A stretch of DNA of 64,000 nucleotides from Rhizorhabdus wittichii RW1 (lineage in GTDB: Bacteria; Pseudomonadota; Alphaproteobacteria; Sphingomonadales; Sphingomonadaceae). The DNA lies in the NCBI GenBank assembly GCA_000016765.1, contig CP000699.1:2939001-3003000 (forward strand). Direction: 5' to 3'. The translations under genes were made by a program, and so were the position numbers. Under the pieces are notes generated by a model, which searched no databases, was not told the DNA's origin, and was given only the letters and a program-made list of their open reading frames with translations. This document shows, in pieces, positions 1 through 7,692 of the stretch (within the stretch, counting starts at the first letter, position 1; each line of letters begins with the position of its first letter).

Positions 1-80
1 GGCTTCCGGGGCTTCCCGGCCTGCCGGGCAATCCGCAGGGCCTGCCCCCCGGCTTCCAGAATTTCCTGAAGAAACGCTGA
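1..80 (+). CDS. ffh: Signal recognition particle GTPase Ffh, C-terminal end (partial)
   Basis: The third frame from the window start is open and ends at TGA 78-80. It encodes a Gly/Pro/Leu-rich tail (LPGLPGLPGN...GFQNFLKKR). This matches the low-complexity end that follows the methionine-rich M domain of alphaproteobacterial Ffh. Ffh binds 4.5S RNA and carries signal sequences to FtsY at the membrane. Only about 25 residues are present, so the call rests on the tail composition and on position: rpsP follows 38 bases downstream, as in the common ffh-rpsP-rimM-trmD-rplS order. Everything catalytic lies outside the window. Confidence 0.75.
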   Translation, partial: LPGLPGLPGNPQGLPPGFQNFLKKR

Positions 81-118
81 TTTTTTGAACTGATCCGAAT
101 ACCAGAAAGGACTGAATA

Positions 119-583
119 ATGGCCGTTTCCATTCGTCTCGCCCGTGGCGGCGCCAAGAAGCGCCCCTATTACCGCATCGTCGTCGCCGACGCGCGCAGCC
201 CGCGCGACGGCGCCTTCATCGAGAAGATCGGCGCCTACAACCCGCTGCTCGCCAAGGACGATCCCAAGCGCGTCGTCCTCGACACCGATCGCGCCAAGCA
301 TTGGCTGTCGGTCGGCGCGCAGCCGACCGACCGCGTCGCCCGCTTCCTCGACGCCGCCGGCGTCCAGGAGCGCGCCGCCCGCAGCAACCCGAAGAAGGCC
401 GAGCCGGGCGAGAAGGCCAAGGAGCGCGCCGAGGAGCGCGCGGCCAAGCTCGCCGCCGCCGAGGAAGCCGCCAACGCCCCGGCCGAAGAGCCGGCCGCCG
501 AGCCGGCCGCTGAGGAAGTGACCGAGGTCGCCGCCGAGGCCCCGGCCGAGGAAGCCGCCGCCGAGGAATCGACCGAGGCTTGA
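119..583 (+). CDS. rpsP: 30S ribosomal protein S16
   Basis: S16 is a small-subunit protein needed for 30S assembly. The start [20 protein letters not shown] and the GAYNPLL segment near residue 40 are diagnostic. AGAAAGGA at 103-110 is a good ribosome binding site for the ATG at 119. The family core ends near residue 85-90. The remaining 65 or so residues are an Ala/Glu/Lys/Pro tail (runs of AEE, PAEE, AAE), predicted disordered or helical and acidic. Bacterial S16 is usually 80-90 residues, so at 154 this is long; extended tails are seen in other alphaproteobacteria. It is the second gene of the ffh-rpsP-rimM operon. Confidence 0.97.
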   Translation: MAVSIRLARGGAKKRPYYRIVVADARSPRDGAFIEKIGAYNPLLAKDDPKRVVLDTDRAKHWLSVGAQPTDRVARFLDAAGVQERAARSNPKKAEPGEKAKERAEERAAKLAAAEEAANAPAEEPAAEPAAEEVTEVAAEAPAEEAAAEESTEA

Positions 584-586
584 CCG

Positions 587-697
587 TGGTGAGAACCCCT
601 CCCTTCCAAGGGAGGGGCAGGGGTGGGTGCGAGCGACGCAGTCGCGAGCCCCTGCCCCTCTTCCCCACCCCCGCCCTCTTCCCTGAAGGGGAGGGGC
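587..697. repeat. GC-rich inverted repeat, family R3 (copy 1)
   Basis: Two oppositely oriented arms, ACCCCTCCCTTCCAAGGGAGG on the left and TTCCCTGAAGGGGAGGGG on the right, flank a GGTGGGTGCGAGCGACGCAG core. Each arm is itself a hairpin (CTCCCTT/AAGGGAG). A close relative lies at 41876-42020. The copy sits inside the ribosomal operon between rpsP and rimM, so it could form RNA structure in the polycistronic message. The right arm provides GGGGAGGGGCG just before the rimM start and may act as its ribosome binding site. Confidence 0.7.
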
Positions 698-698
698 G

Positions 699-1172
699 AT
701 GAGCAGCGACCGTCCCATCGTCCTCGCGGCGATCATCGGCGCGCACGGGTTGCAGGGCGAGGTGCGCCTCAAGCTCTTCACCGAGGATATGGGCGCCTAC
801 AGGACGCTAGACGGCGCCGGGCGCAGCTTCACGCTGAAGACGATCCGTCCCGGCCCGAACGGCGCGGTGGCGCGCTTCGCCGAGATCGGCGACCGCAACG
901 CCGCCGAGGCGCTGCGCGGGACCGAGCTGAGCGTGCCGCGCTCGGCGCTGCCGCCGCTCGCCCCGGGCGAATATTATCATGTCGACCTGATCGGCCTGCC
1001 CTGCCTGGTCGACGGCGCGCCGGTCGGCGTCGCCGCGATGGTCGAGGATTTCGGCGCGGGCGACGTGCTCGAGATAGAGAAGCCCGACGGCAAGCGCTTC
1101 ATGGTGCCCGTCGCCAAGGCGGTGACGATCGAGCCCGATCGCCTGCTGATCGACCCGGAGTTCGTCGAATGA
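699..1172 (+). CDS. rimM: Ribosome maturation factor RimM
   Basis: RimM binds S19 and helps assemble the 30S head. The 157 residues show the two family domains: an N-terminal beta-barrel (IVLAAIIGAHGLQGEVRLK, with the typical GAHGLQGEVR signature) and a C-terminal PRC-barrel (EYYHVDLIGL to LIDPEFVE). The length is normal. The start at 699 follows GGGGAGGGGCG from the upstream repeat arm. Its TGA (1170-1172) overlaps the next start in ATGA, indicating translational coupling to the small membrane protein. It sits in the conserved rpsP-rimM-trmD-rplS order, although trmD is displaced downstream by three extra genes. Confidence 0.95.
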   Translation: MSSDRPIVLAAIIGAHGLQGEVRLKLFTEDMGAYRTLDGAGRSFTLKTIRPGPNGAVARFAEIGDRNAAEALRGTELSVPRSALPPLAPGEYYHVDLIGLPCLVDGAPVGVAAMVEDFGAGDVLEIEKPDGKRFMVPVAKAVTIEPDRLLIDPEFVE

Positions 1173-1447
1173 ATGTCGTCACCGCCTTCCTGCTGATCGG
1201 ATCGGTCTACCTCGTCATCATCGCCTATGGCGTGGTCCGCACCCGCAAGCGCGGCCTGCCGCCGCGCGTCCGCCTCATCGCCGCCGCGATCCAGGTGGTG
1301 GTGCCCCCGGCGGTCCTGATCGGCGCGCTGCTGCTGACCGGCGACCATCGCATGATCGCCACCTGGGGCACGCTGCTGGCCATGTTGATGGTCGCCGGCG
1401 TCTTCCTGGCCATGTGCACCGAGATCGTCGCGCGGCGGACGTTGTAA
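1169..1447 (+). CDS. Small inner-membrane protein of unknown function
   Basis: This 92-residue protein is almost entirely membrane-spanning. There are three likely helices: residues 4-22 (TAFLLIGSVYLVIIAYGVV), about 36-57 (LIAAAIQVVVPPAVLIGALLL) and about 63-83 (IATWGTLLAMLMVAGVFLAM). A basic loop RTRKRGLPPRVR lies between the first two. The start is fixed by ATGA overlap with rimM. I do not recognise a family and see no catalytic motif. The coupling to rimM suggests co-translation, but the content does not suggest a ribosome-related role. Confidence 0.7.
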   Translation: MNVVTAFLLIGSVYLVIIAYGVVRTRKRGLPPRVRLIAAAIQVVVPPAVLIGALLLTGDHRMIATWGTLLAMLMVAGVFLAMCTEIVARRTL

Positions 1448-1484
1448 CCGTCGCTTAATGCATGTATATACATGGCGTATATAC
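1442..1484 (+). promoter_or_regulatory. Predicted vapBC promoter with paired GTATATAC palindromes (operator)
   Basis: A -35-like TTGTAA (1442-1447) is separated by 17 bases from a -10-like TATATA (1465-1470). The -10 lies inside a perfect 14-base palindrome CATGTATATACATG (1461-1474). Its core GTATATAC (1464-1471) recurs at 1477-1484, just before the vapB start. Two equally built palindromes 13 bases apart over a promoter fit an autoregulatory VapB/VapBC binding site. The sequence pattern is observed; the regulatory role is inferred from how this toxin-antitoxin class behaves. Confidence 0.6.
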
Positions 1485-1494
1485 GGAGACGCAT

Positions 1495-1770
1495 ATGAGT
1501 GCCCCCATCAAATCCCGCACCTTCAAGTCGGGCAATTCGGTCGCCCTGCGCCTTCCCAAGGCGCTGGGTGTCGAGGCGGGCACCGAGATGACCGTGCGCG
1601 AGGAAGCCGGCCGCTACATCGTCGAGCCGGTGAAGCAAGCCGGCAAGAAGATCGACCTGACGGGCATCTACGGATCCATCCCTGGCCTCAAGGCGCGGAT
1701 CGATGCGGAGCGGGAGTTCGATGATCCCCCGCGTCCCTGGCATCTGCTCGACCGGTCGAACGAAGCCTGA
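1495..1770 (+). CDS. vapB: VapB-type antitoxin, AbrB/MazE swapped-hairpin fold
   Basis: The protein is 91 residues from the ATG at 1495 (GGAGACGCATATG). Residues 7-22 (RTFKSGNSVALRLPKA) carry the SGNSxALRLPK signature of the AbrB/MazE swapped-hairpin DNA-binding domain in VapB antitoxins. The C-terminal half is polar, contains acidic and aromatic residues (EREFDDPPRPWHLLD), and is the expected toxin-wrapping part. The stop abuts the GTG start of the PIN toxin with no gap, so the two are co-translated. It likely represses its own promoter through the palindromes just upstream. An in-frame ATG at 1462 exists but would start inside the predicted -10/operator. Confidence 0.88.
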   Translation: MSAPIKSRTFKSGNSVALRLPKALGVEAGTEMTVREEAGRYIVEPVKQAGKKIDLTGIYGSIPGLKARIDAEREFDDPPRPWHLLDRSNEA

Positions 1771-2145
1771 GTGCGCTATCTCATCGACACCAATTGCTGC
1801 ATCTTCCTGTTCGCCGGCGTCCATCCGGTGCTGGCGGACAGGGTCGGCGCGTTGGGCGAGGGCACGGTCGGCCTTTCGACGATCGTTCTCGCCGAACTGG
1901 CGCTCGGCAGTGCCAACGGCAAGGAACCCTCTCCCGCGGCGCTCGACCGACTCGTCGGAATATTCCCGGTGCTGCCTTTCGATGAAGCGGCCGCTCGCGC
2001 CTATGCGCGCCTTCCGTTCAAGCGCGGCCGCTTCGATCGCCTGCTGGCGGCCCACGCGCTTTCGCTCGATCTGACCGTCATCACCAACAACGAACGCGAC
2101 TTCAGCGATATCGCGGGCCTGAGGGTCGAGAACTGGACGATCTGA
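1771..2145 (+). CDS. vapC: VapC-type PIN-domain ribonuclease toxin
   Basis: This 124-residue PIN-domain toxin is predicted to cleave RNA (tRNA or rRNA in studied VapCs) when freed from VapB. Candidate Mg-binding acidic residues are D6 (YLIDTN), E42 (VLAEL), D89 (FDRLLAAHA) and D110 (NNERDF), in the usual order and spacing. The start is GTG immediately after the vapB stop. trmD begins only 11 bases beyond its stop, so the pair lies inside the ribosomal operon. Nothing suggests inactivation. The cellular RNA target cannot be told from sequence. Confidence 0.9.
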   Translation: MRYLIDTNCCIFLFAGVHPVLADRVGALGEGTVGLSTIVLAELALGSANGKEPSPAALDRLVGIFPVLPFDEAAARAYARLPFKRGRFDRLLAAHALSLDLTVITNNERDFSDIAGLRVENWTI

Positions 2146-2155
2146 CAGCACCGCC

Positions 2156-2896
2156 ATGACCTTCGCCGCCACCATCCTGACCCTCTACCCCGAGATGTTC
2201 CCCGGGCCGCTCGGCGTCTCGCTCGCCGGCCGCGCGCTGGCCGAGGGGAAGTGGAGCTGCGATCCCGTCCAGATTCGCGACTTCGCCACCGACCGGCACC
2301 GCTCGGTCGACGACACCCCGGCCGGCGGCGGCGCCGGCATGGTGATGCGCGCCGACGTTCTCGCCCGCGCGGTCGACCATGCGCTGGAGACGCGCCCCGA
2401 TTCGCCGCTGCTGGCGATGACGCCGCGCGGGGCGCCGCTCACCCAGGCGCGGGTGCGCCAACTCGCCGCCGGACCCGGCGTCACGATCCTCTGCGGCCGG
2501 TTCGAGGGAATCGACGAGCGGCTGTTCGAGGCGCGGCCGATCGAGCCGGTGTCGATCGGCGACTATATATTGTCGGGCGGCGAGATGGGCGCGCTGGTGC
2601 TGCTCGATGCTTGCATCAGGCTGCTTCCTGGCGTAATGGGCGCGCCCGACAGCGGGGACGAGGAAAGCTTCGAAAGCGGCCTCCTCGAATATCCGCATTA
2701 TACCCGACCTGCCGAGTGGGAAGGGCGCACGATCCCCGAAGTGCTGCGATCTGGGGATCATGCGAGGATCGAGGCTTGGCGCAACGCCATGGCCGAGACC
2801 GATACAAGGCTAAGGAGGCCGGACCTTTGGGAGCGCCATGAGGGCGCTCGGGCCCAGTCTCCCTCTGGCGCGCGGCGACAGAAGAAGGAGCGATGA
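2156..2896 (+). CDS. trmD: tRNA (guanine-37-N1)-methyltransferase TrmD
   Basis: TrmD uses S-adenosylmethionine to methylate G37 next to the anticodon, preventing +1 frameshifting. It is a SPOUT-fold enzyme. The trefoil-knot motifs are visible: [12 protein letters not shown] near residues 54-64, [11 protein letters not shown] near 112-122 and [12 protein letters not shown] near 133-144. The C-terminal domain follows ([27 protein letters not shown], then the W in RRPDLW). Its 246 residues are normal. The start follows vapC by 11 bases and the end overlaps the rplS start (ATGA at 2893). Confidence 0.97.
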   Translation: MTFAATILTLYPEMFPGPLGVSLAGRALAEGKWSCDPVQIRDFATDRHRSVDDTPAGGGAGMVMRADVLARAVDHALETRPDSPLLAMTPRGAPLTQARVRQLAAGPGVTILCGRFEGIDERLFEARPIEPVSIGDYILSGGEMGALVLLDACIRLLPGVMGAPDSGDEESFESGLLEYPHYTRPAEWEGRTIPEVLRSGDHARIEAWRNAMAETDTRLRRPDLWERHEGARAQSPSGARRQKKER

Positions 2897-3288
2897 GCAT
2901 GAACCTCATCCAGCAGCTCGAAGCCGAGCAGATTGCCAAGTTCAAGGAATCGAAGTCGATTCCCGATTTCCGTCCGGGCGACACGCTGCGCGTCGGCGTG
3001 AAGGTCGTCGAAGGCGAGCGCACCCGCGTCCAGGCCTATGAGGGCGTCTGCATCGCCCGCGCCAACAAGGGCATGGGTTCGTCGTTCACCGTCCGCAAGA
3101 TTTCGTTCGGCGAAGGCGTCGAGCGCGTCTTCCCGCTCTATTCGCCGAACGTCGAGTCGATCGAGGTCGTCCGCAAGGGCGTCGTCCGTCGCGCGAAACT
3201 CTACTATCTGCGTGGCCGTCGCGGTAAATCCGCGCGTATTGCAGAGCGTCGCGACAATAAACCGGCCGCCGAGGCCCAGGAAGCCTGA
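2893..3288 (+). CDS. rplS: 50S ribosomal protein L19
   Basis: L19 sits at the 30S-50S interface. The family signature runs [12 protein letters not shown], then [22 protein letters not shown] and [15 protein letters not shown], ending in the basic [14 protein letters not shown]. The annotated start at 2893 overlaps trmD in ATGA, but most L19 proteins begin at the second ATG (2899, MNLIQQ). GAAGGAG at 2884-2890 can serve either start. It is the last gene of the operon and is followed by an intrinsic terminator. The C-terminal [15 protein letters not shown] extends slightly beyond the usual end. Confidence 0.97.
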   Translation: MSMNLIQQLEAEQIAKFKESKSIPDFRPGDTLRVGVKVVEGERTRVQAYEGVCIARANKGMGSSFTVRKISFGEGVERVFPLYSPNVESIEVVRKGVVRRAKLYYLRGRRGKSARIAERRDNKPAAEAQEA

Positions 3289-3319
3289 AGCCAGGATTTC
3301 CATAACAAACCTCGCAGGC

Positions 3320-3354
3320 GGCCGGCTCCCTCGGGAGACCGGCCGTTTGCTTGT
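3320..3354 (+). terminator. Rho-independent terminator after rplS
   Basis: GGCCGG-CTCCC-tc-GGGAG-a-CCGGCC (3320-3344) forms an 11-pair stem with one bulge, followed by the U-rich GTTTGCTTGT. It lies 32 bases after rplS and 43 bases before asd, so it closes the ribosomal operon. The U tract is interrupted, so efficiency is uncertain. Confidence 0.75.
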
Positions 3355-3396
3355 CTGGACGTAGCAACGTCCCCGTCAGAGAGCAGGAAGCAAGAA

Positions 3397-4422
3397 ATGG
3401 GTTATCGTGTCGTCGTCGCGGGTGCCACCGGCAATGTGGGCCGCGAAATGCTGAACATCCTGGCCGAGCGCGAATTCCCGATCGCCGAGCTGGCGGCGGT
3501 GGCCTCGGCCCGCAGCCAGGGCGACCAGATCGAGTTCGGCGAGACCGGCAAGATGCTCAAGGTCCAGAACATCGAGCATTTCGACTGGTCGGGCTGGGAC
3601 ATCGCGCTGTTCGCGATCGGCTCCGACGCCACCAAGATCTACGCGCCGATCGCCGCGGCGGCGGGCTGCACCGTGATCGACAACAGCTCGCTCTACCGGA
3701 TGGACCCGGACGTCCCGCTGATCGTGCCCGAGGTGAACCCCGAGGCGATCGACGGCTACAAGGTGCGCAACATCATCGCCAACCCGAACTGCTCGACCGC
3801 GCAGATGGTCGTCGCGCTCAAGCCGCTGCACGACGCGGCGACGATCAAGCGCGTCGTCGTCTCGACCTACCAGTCGGTGTCGGGCGCCGGCAAGGCGGGC
3901 ATGGACGAGCTGTTCGAGCAGAGCCGCAACATCTTCGTCGGCGACCCTGCCGAGCCGAAGAAGTTCACCAAGCAGATCGCGTTCAACGTAATCCCGCACA
4001 TCGACAAGTTCCTCGACGACGGCTTCACCAAGGAAGAGTGGAAGATGGTCGTCGAGACCAAGAAGATCATGGACCCGAAGGTGAAGGTCACGGCGACCTG
4101 CGTCCGCGTCCCCGTCTTCGTCGGCCATTCGGAAGCGATCAACATCGAGTTCGAGAAGGAGCTGTCGGCCGAGGACGCGCAGAAGATCCTGCGCGAGGCG
4201 CCGGGCGTGATGCTCGTCGACAAGCGCGAGGACGGCGGTTACGTCACCCCGGTCGAGTGCGTCGGCGAGTTCGCGACCTATGTCAGCCGCGTCCGCGAGG
4301 ACCCGACCGTCGAGAATGGCCTCGTCCTGTGGTGCGTCTCGGACAACCTCCGCAAGGGCGCCGCGCTCAACGCCGTCCAGATCGCCGAGCTGCTCGGCCG
4401 TCGCCACCTCAAGAAGGCTTGA
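3397..4422 (+). CDS. asd: Aspartate-semialdehyde dehydrogenase
   Basis: This enzyme reduces aspartyl-4-phosphate to aspartate semialdehyde with NADPH. That is the branch point to lysine/diaminopimelate, threonine and methionine. The N-terminal Rossmann motif is VVVAGATGNVGREML. The catalytic Cys132 is in NPNCSTAQM and the general base His244 in VFVGHSEA. The QSVSGAGKAG segment is typical. The 341-residue length is normal. Expressed alone: a terminator lies upstream and a REP-like pair follows directly. Confidence 0.97.
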   Translation: MGYRVVVAGATGNVGREMLNILAEREFPIAELAAVASARSQGDQIEFGETGKMLKVQNIEHFDWSGWDIALFAIGSDATKIYAPIAAAAGCTVIDNSSLYRMDPDVPLIVPEVNPEAIDGYKVRNIIANPNCSTAQMVVALKPLHDAATIKRVVVSTYQSVSGAGKAGMDELFEQSRNIFVGDPAEPKKFTKQIAFNVIPHIDKFLDDGFTKEEWKMVVETKKIMDPKVKVTATCVRVPVFVGHSEAINIEFEKELSAEDAQKILREAPGVMLVDKREDGGYVTPVECVGEFATYVSRVREDPTVENGLVLWCVSDNLRKGAALNAVQIAELLGRRHLKKA

Positions 4423-4438
4423 GTCCCTCCTCCTTCCC

Positions 4439-4515
4439 GTCATTCCAGCGAAAGCTGGAATCTCCCTGTCTTGTCCATAGAATGGAAGGGAGATCCCGGC
4501 TTTCGCCGGGATGAC
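4439..4515. repeat. REP-like inverted pair, family R1 (chimeric arms)
   Basis: The left unit reads GTCAT-TCCAGC-GAAA-GCTGGA-ATCTCCC. The right unit, read on the minus strand, is GTCAT-CCCGGC-GAAA-GCCGGG-ATCTCCC. Each is a self-complementary hairpin, but the two belong to different stem subtypes, so the pair cannot form one perfect long stem. It lies 17 bases after asd and may stabilise the 3' end or terminate transcription. Confidence 0.85.
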
Positions 4516-4526
4516 GGGAGAGAGCG

Positions 4527-4970
4527 ATGGTGGAGACCATGACCGGCGGCTGCCAGTGCGGCCGCATCCGCTATGCGGCCGGGGTCGCATCGGACGAGGC
4601 CTATCTCTGCCATTGCCGGATGTGCCAGCGCGCCACCGGCGGGGTTTCGATCGCCTTCGTCAACCTCAAGAAGAGCGCCGTGCGCTGGGCGCGCGAGCCC
4701 GATTATTACGCCAGCTCGCCGATCGCGCGGCGGCCCTTCTGCTCGGCCTGCGGGACGCCGCTCGGCTTCGAATATCCCGACGGCGACAATATCGACCTGA
4801 CGGTCGGCAGCTTCGACGATCCGTCGCGCTTCCGCCCCGCGCATCATTTCGGCGCGGAGAGCCTGCACGAGGCCTGGATCGACACGCGCGAGCTGCCGCG
4901 CTACCGGACCGACGAGCACAAGCCGCTCGTCGATCGCTGGATGAAGACCGTTGGCAAACTTCCCGACTGA
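4527..4970 (+). CDS. GFA/CENP-V family zinc protein
   Basis: This 147-residue protein has the cysteine pattern of the GFA (glutathione-dependent formaldehyde-activating enzyme-like) family: GGCQCGRIRY near the start, LCHCRMCQRATGG around residues 30-42 and FCSACGTPLGF around 71-81. These coordinate two zinc ions. Family members have been linked to glutathione adducts, but most have no proven reaction, so no substrate is assigned. The last 20 bases overlap the following alpha/beta hydrolase gene, suggesting coupled translation. Met5 is an alternative start. Confidence 0.85.
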   Translation: MVETMTGGCQCGRIRYAAGVASDEAYLCHCRMCQRATGGVSIAFVNLKKSAVRWAREPDYYASSPIARRPFCSACGTPLGFEYPDGDNIDLTVGSFDDPSRFRPAHHFGAESLHEAWIDTRELPRYRTDEHKPLVDRWMKTVGKLPD

Positions 4971-5724
4971 GACCGCCCTCCACCATTTCGACGGCGCCGA
5001 CGGCGCGCGCATGGCTTGGCACGGCATGGGGCCCGAGGATGGGCGGCCCGTCATCCTGATCCACGGGCTGTTCTCCAACGCCTTCACCAACTGGGTGCGC
5101 TACGGCCATGCCGCCAAGCTCGCCGCCAAGGGCCGGCGGGTGATCATGCCCGACCTGCGCGCGCACGGCGACAGCGCCAAGCCGCACGATCCGTCAGGCT
5201 ACAGCGAAGACATATTGGCCGACGACAATCTCGCGCTGATCGAGCAGCTCGGCCTGGCTCCCGGCGGCTACGACCTGGGCGGCTATTCGCTGGGCGGGCG
5301 GACGACCGCGCGGATGCTGGTGCGCGGCGCGAAGCCGGGCAAGGCGCTGCTCGCCGGCATGGGCCTCGAAGGGCTGCTCGACCTGGGCGGCCGCGTCGCC
5401 TTCTTCCGCAAGGTGCTCGAAGGCGTCGGCACCCACCCCAAATTCTCGCCCGAATGGATGGCGGAGGGTTTCCTGAAGACGACCGGCGGCGACGCCCGGG
5501 CGCTGCTCCTGCTGCTCGACAATTTCCCGAAGATCGCGCGCGCCTCGCTCGCCGACCTCGCCATGCCGATCCTGGTGCTGACCGGGTCGGAGGACAACGA
5601 CAACGGCTCCGCCCGCGCGCTCGCCGCGGCGCTGCCCAACGCCGGCTTCGTCGAGGTGCCGGGCAACCATATGAGCGCGGTGACCCTGCCCCAGCTCGGC
5701 GACGCGATCGCCGACTGGTTCTGA
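4951..5724 (+). CDS. Alpha/beta-fold hydrolase
   Basis: The 257 residues have the alpha/beta hydrolase layout: an oxyanion-hole strand VILIHGLFSN around residues 33-42, the nucleophile elbow GYSLGG around 111-116, an acid after VLTGSEDND around 210, and the late histidine in VPGNHMSA near 238. A serine nucleophile with these partners implies ester, lactone or related hydrolysis. The substrate is not evident. The start is taken as TTG at 4951, overlapping the GFA gene by 20 bases. An ATG at 5011 is possible but would remove the first strand. Confidence 0.82.
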   Translation: MANFPTETALHHFDGADGARMAWHGMGPEDGRPVILIHGLFSNAFTNWVRYGHAAKLAAKGRRVIMPDLRAHGDSAKPHDPSGYSEDILADDNLALIEQLGLAPGGYDLGGYSLGGRTTARMLVRGAKPGKALLAGMGLEGLLDLGGRVAFFRKVLEGVGTHPKFSPEWMAEGFLKTTGGDARALLLLLDNFPKIARASLADLAMPILVLTGSEDNDNGSARALAAALPNAGFVEVPGNHMSAVTLPQLGDAIADWF

Positions 5725-5829
5725 GGCCATCCATCATGAGCGTCCCACTGCGCTAATACACGGGCTTGACGGCCCTCGGTGGCGTGATGACAGTGCTGTC
5801 AGCACAAAAGATACCGAGGAACCATCCCC

Positions 5830-7692
5830 ATGAAACTCTCGATCAAGGCGGCGACGTCCGCGCTGGCGCTCGCCGCGCTGCTCGCCACCGCCCCGGCCCT
5901 CGCCGAGGAACAGCAGCCCGTCGCCGCCACGGCCGCCAACGCGTCGGCCGCCGCGCCCACGACCGCCGAGGCCGACGCCTTCGTCGCCGATGCGGAGAAG
6001 CAGCTCGCCGATCTCGGCATCTACGGCGCGCAGGTGGCGTGGATCAACGCGACCTACATCACCGACGACACCGACGCGGTGAACGCCCGCGTCGGCGCCG
6101 AGTTCACCGAGATGCAGGTCCGCTATGCCAGCGGAGCGGCGCGCTTCGACGGGCTGAAGGGGTTGAGCTACGACACCCGCCGCAAGCTCGACATCCTCAA
6201 GCAGAGCATCGTCCTGCCCGCCCCCGCCACGCCGGGCGCCGCCAAGGAGCTCAACGACCTCGCGACCCGGCTCCAGTCGGCCTATGGCAAGGGCAAGGGG
6301 ACGCTGCGCGGCGAGGAGATCAACGGTTCCGACATCGAGGCGGCGATGGGCACCAACCGCAACCCCGCCGAGCTGAAGGAGATGTGGGTCAGCTGGCACG
6401 ACAATGTCGGCAGGCCGATGCGCGGCGACTATGCCAAGCTGGTCGAGATCGCCAACAAGGGCGCGGTCGACCTCGGCTACAAGGATCTCGGCGCGATGTG
6501 GCGCGCGGGCTACGACATGCCCGCCGACGATTTCGCGAAGATGATGGACCGGCTGTGGACCCAGGTGAAGCCGCTCTACGACGCGCTCCACTGCTACACC
6601 CGCACGAAGCTCAACGAGAAATATGGCGACGCCGTCCAGGCGAAGACCGGCCCGATCCGCGCCGACCTGCTCGGCAATATGTGGGCACAGGAATGGGGCA
6701 ATATCTACGACATCGTCGCGCCGAAGGGCGCGGGCGACCTGGGCTTCGACATCGGCGACCTGCTCGTCGCCAAGCAGTACGACCCGGTCAAGATGGTCAA
6801 GGCGGGCGAGGGCTTCTACACCTCGCTCGGCTTCGACAAGCTGCCCGACAGCTTCTGGACCCGCTCGCAGATCACCAAGCCGCGCGACCGCGAGGTGGTG
6901 TGCCACGCCTCCGCCTGGGACATCGACAATGTCGACGACCTGCGGATCAAGATGTGCACCAAGGTGAACTCGGACGACTTCGTCACGATCCACCACGAGC
7001 TGGGCCATAATTTCTACCAGCGCGCCTACAACAAACAGCCCTATCTCTACCTCAACGGCGCCAATGACGGCTTCCACGAGGCGATCGGCGACTTCATCGC
7101 GCTGTCGGTGACTCCCGACTATCTGGTGCGGATCGGCCTGCTCGACCCAGCGAAGGTGCCGAGCGCGGACAAGGACATCGGGCTGCTGCTGCGCCAGGCG
7201 ATGGACAAGGTCGCCTTCCTGCCCTTCGGCCTGCTGATGGACAAATGGCGCTGGGGCGTGTTCAGCGGCCAGATCAGCCCGGCCAGCTACAACAAGGCAT
7301 GGACCGACCTGCGCCTGCAATATCAGGGCATCGTCCCGCCCGAGGCGCGCGACGAGGGCGATTTCGATCCGGGCGCCAAATACCACATCCCCGGCAACAC
7401 GCCCTATGCGCGCTACTTCCTCGCCCGCATCCTCCAGTTCCAGTTCTACAAGGCGGCGTGCGAGCAGGCCGGCTGGAAGGGGCCGCTCCACCGCTGCTCC
7501 TTCTACGGCAACAAGGAGGTCGGGGCGAAGCTCGACGCGATGCTGAAGATGGGCGCGTCCAAGCCCTGGCCCGACGCGCTGCAGGCCTTCACCGGCAGCC
7601 GCGAGATCGACGGCTCGGCGATGATCGCCTATTTCAAGCCGCTGATGACCTGGCTCGAAAAGCAGAACAAGGGCCAGCGCTGCGGCTGGTGA
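5830..7692 (+). CDS. M2-family zinc peptidase (ACE-like peptidyl-dipeptidase)
   Basis: This is a secreted gluzincin of 620 residues. A signal peptide occupies residues 1-25, with a likely cut after ALA. The zinc site is H389-E-L-G-H393 (IHHELGHNFYQ), with E417 (GFHEAIGDF) as third ligand, the 24-residue spacing typical of the M2 family. The C-terminal YFLARILQFQFYKA region also matches bacterial ACE homologues. The enzyme would release dipeptides from peptide C-termini in the periplasm. The start has AGGAACC upstream. It appears monocistronic. Confidence 0.9.
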   Translation: MKLSIKAATSALALAALLATAPALAEEQQPVAATAANASAAAPTTAEADAFVADAEKQLADLGIYGAQVAWINATYITDDTDAVNARVGAEFTEMQVRYASGAARFDGLKGLSYDTRRKLDILKQSIVLPAPATPGAAKELNDLATRLQSAYGKGKGTLRGEEINGSDIEAAMGTNRNPAELKEMWVSWHDNVGRPMRGDYAKLVEIANKGAVDLGYKDLGAMWRAGYDMPADDFAKMMDRLWTQVKPLYDALHCYTRTKLNEKYGDAVQAKTGPIRADLLGNMWAQEWGNIYDIVAPKGAGDLGFDIGDLLVAKQYDPVKMVKAGEGFYTSLGFDKLPDSFWTRSQITKPRDREVVCHASAWDIDNVDDLRIKMCTKVNSDDFVTIHHELGHNFYQRAYNKQPYLYLNGANDGFHEAIGDFIALSVTPDYLVRIGLLDPAKVPSADKDIGLLLRQAMDKVAFLPFGLLMDKWRWGVFSGQISPASYNKAWTDLRLQYQGIVPPEARDEGDFDPGAKYHIPGNTPYARYFLARILQFQFYKAACEQAGWKGPLHRCSFYGNKEVGAKLDAMLKMGASKPWPDALQAFTGSREIDGSAMIAYFKPLMTWLEKQNKGQRCGW

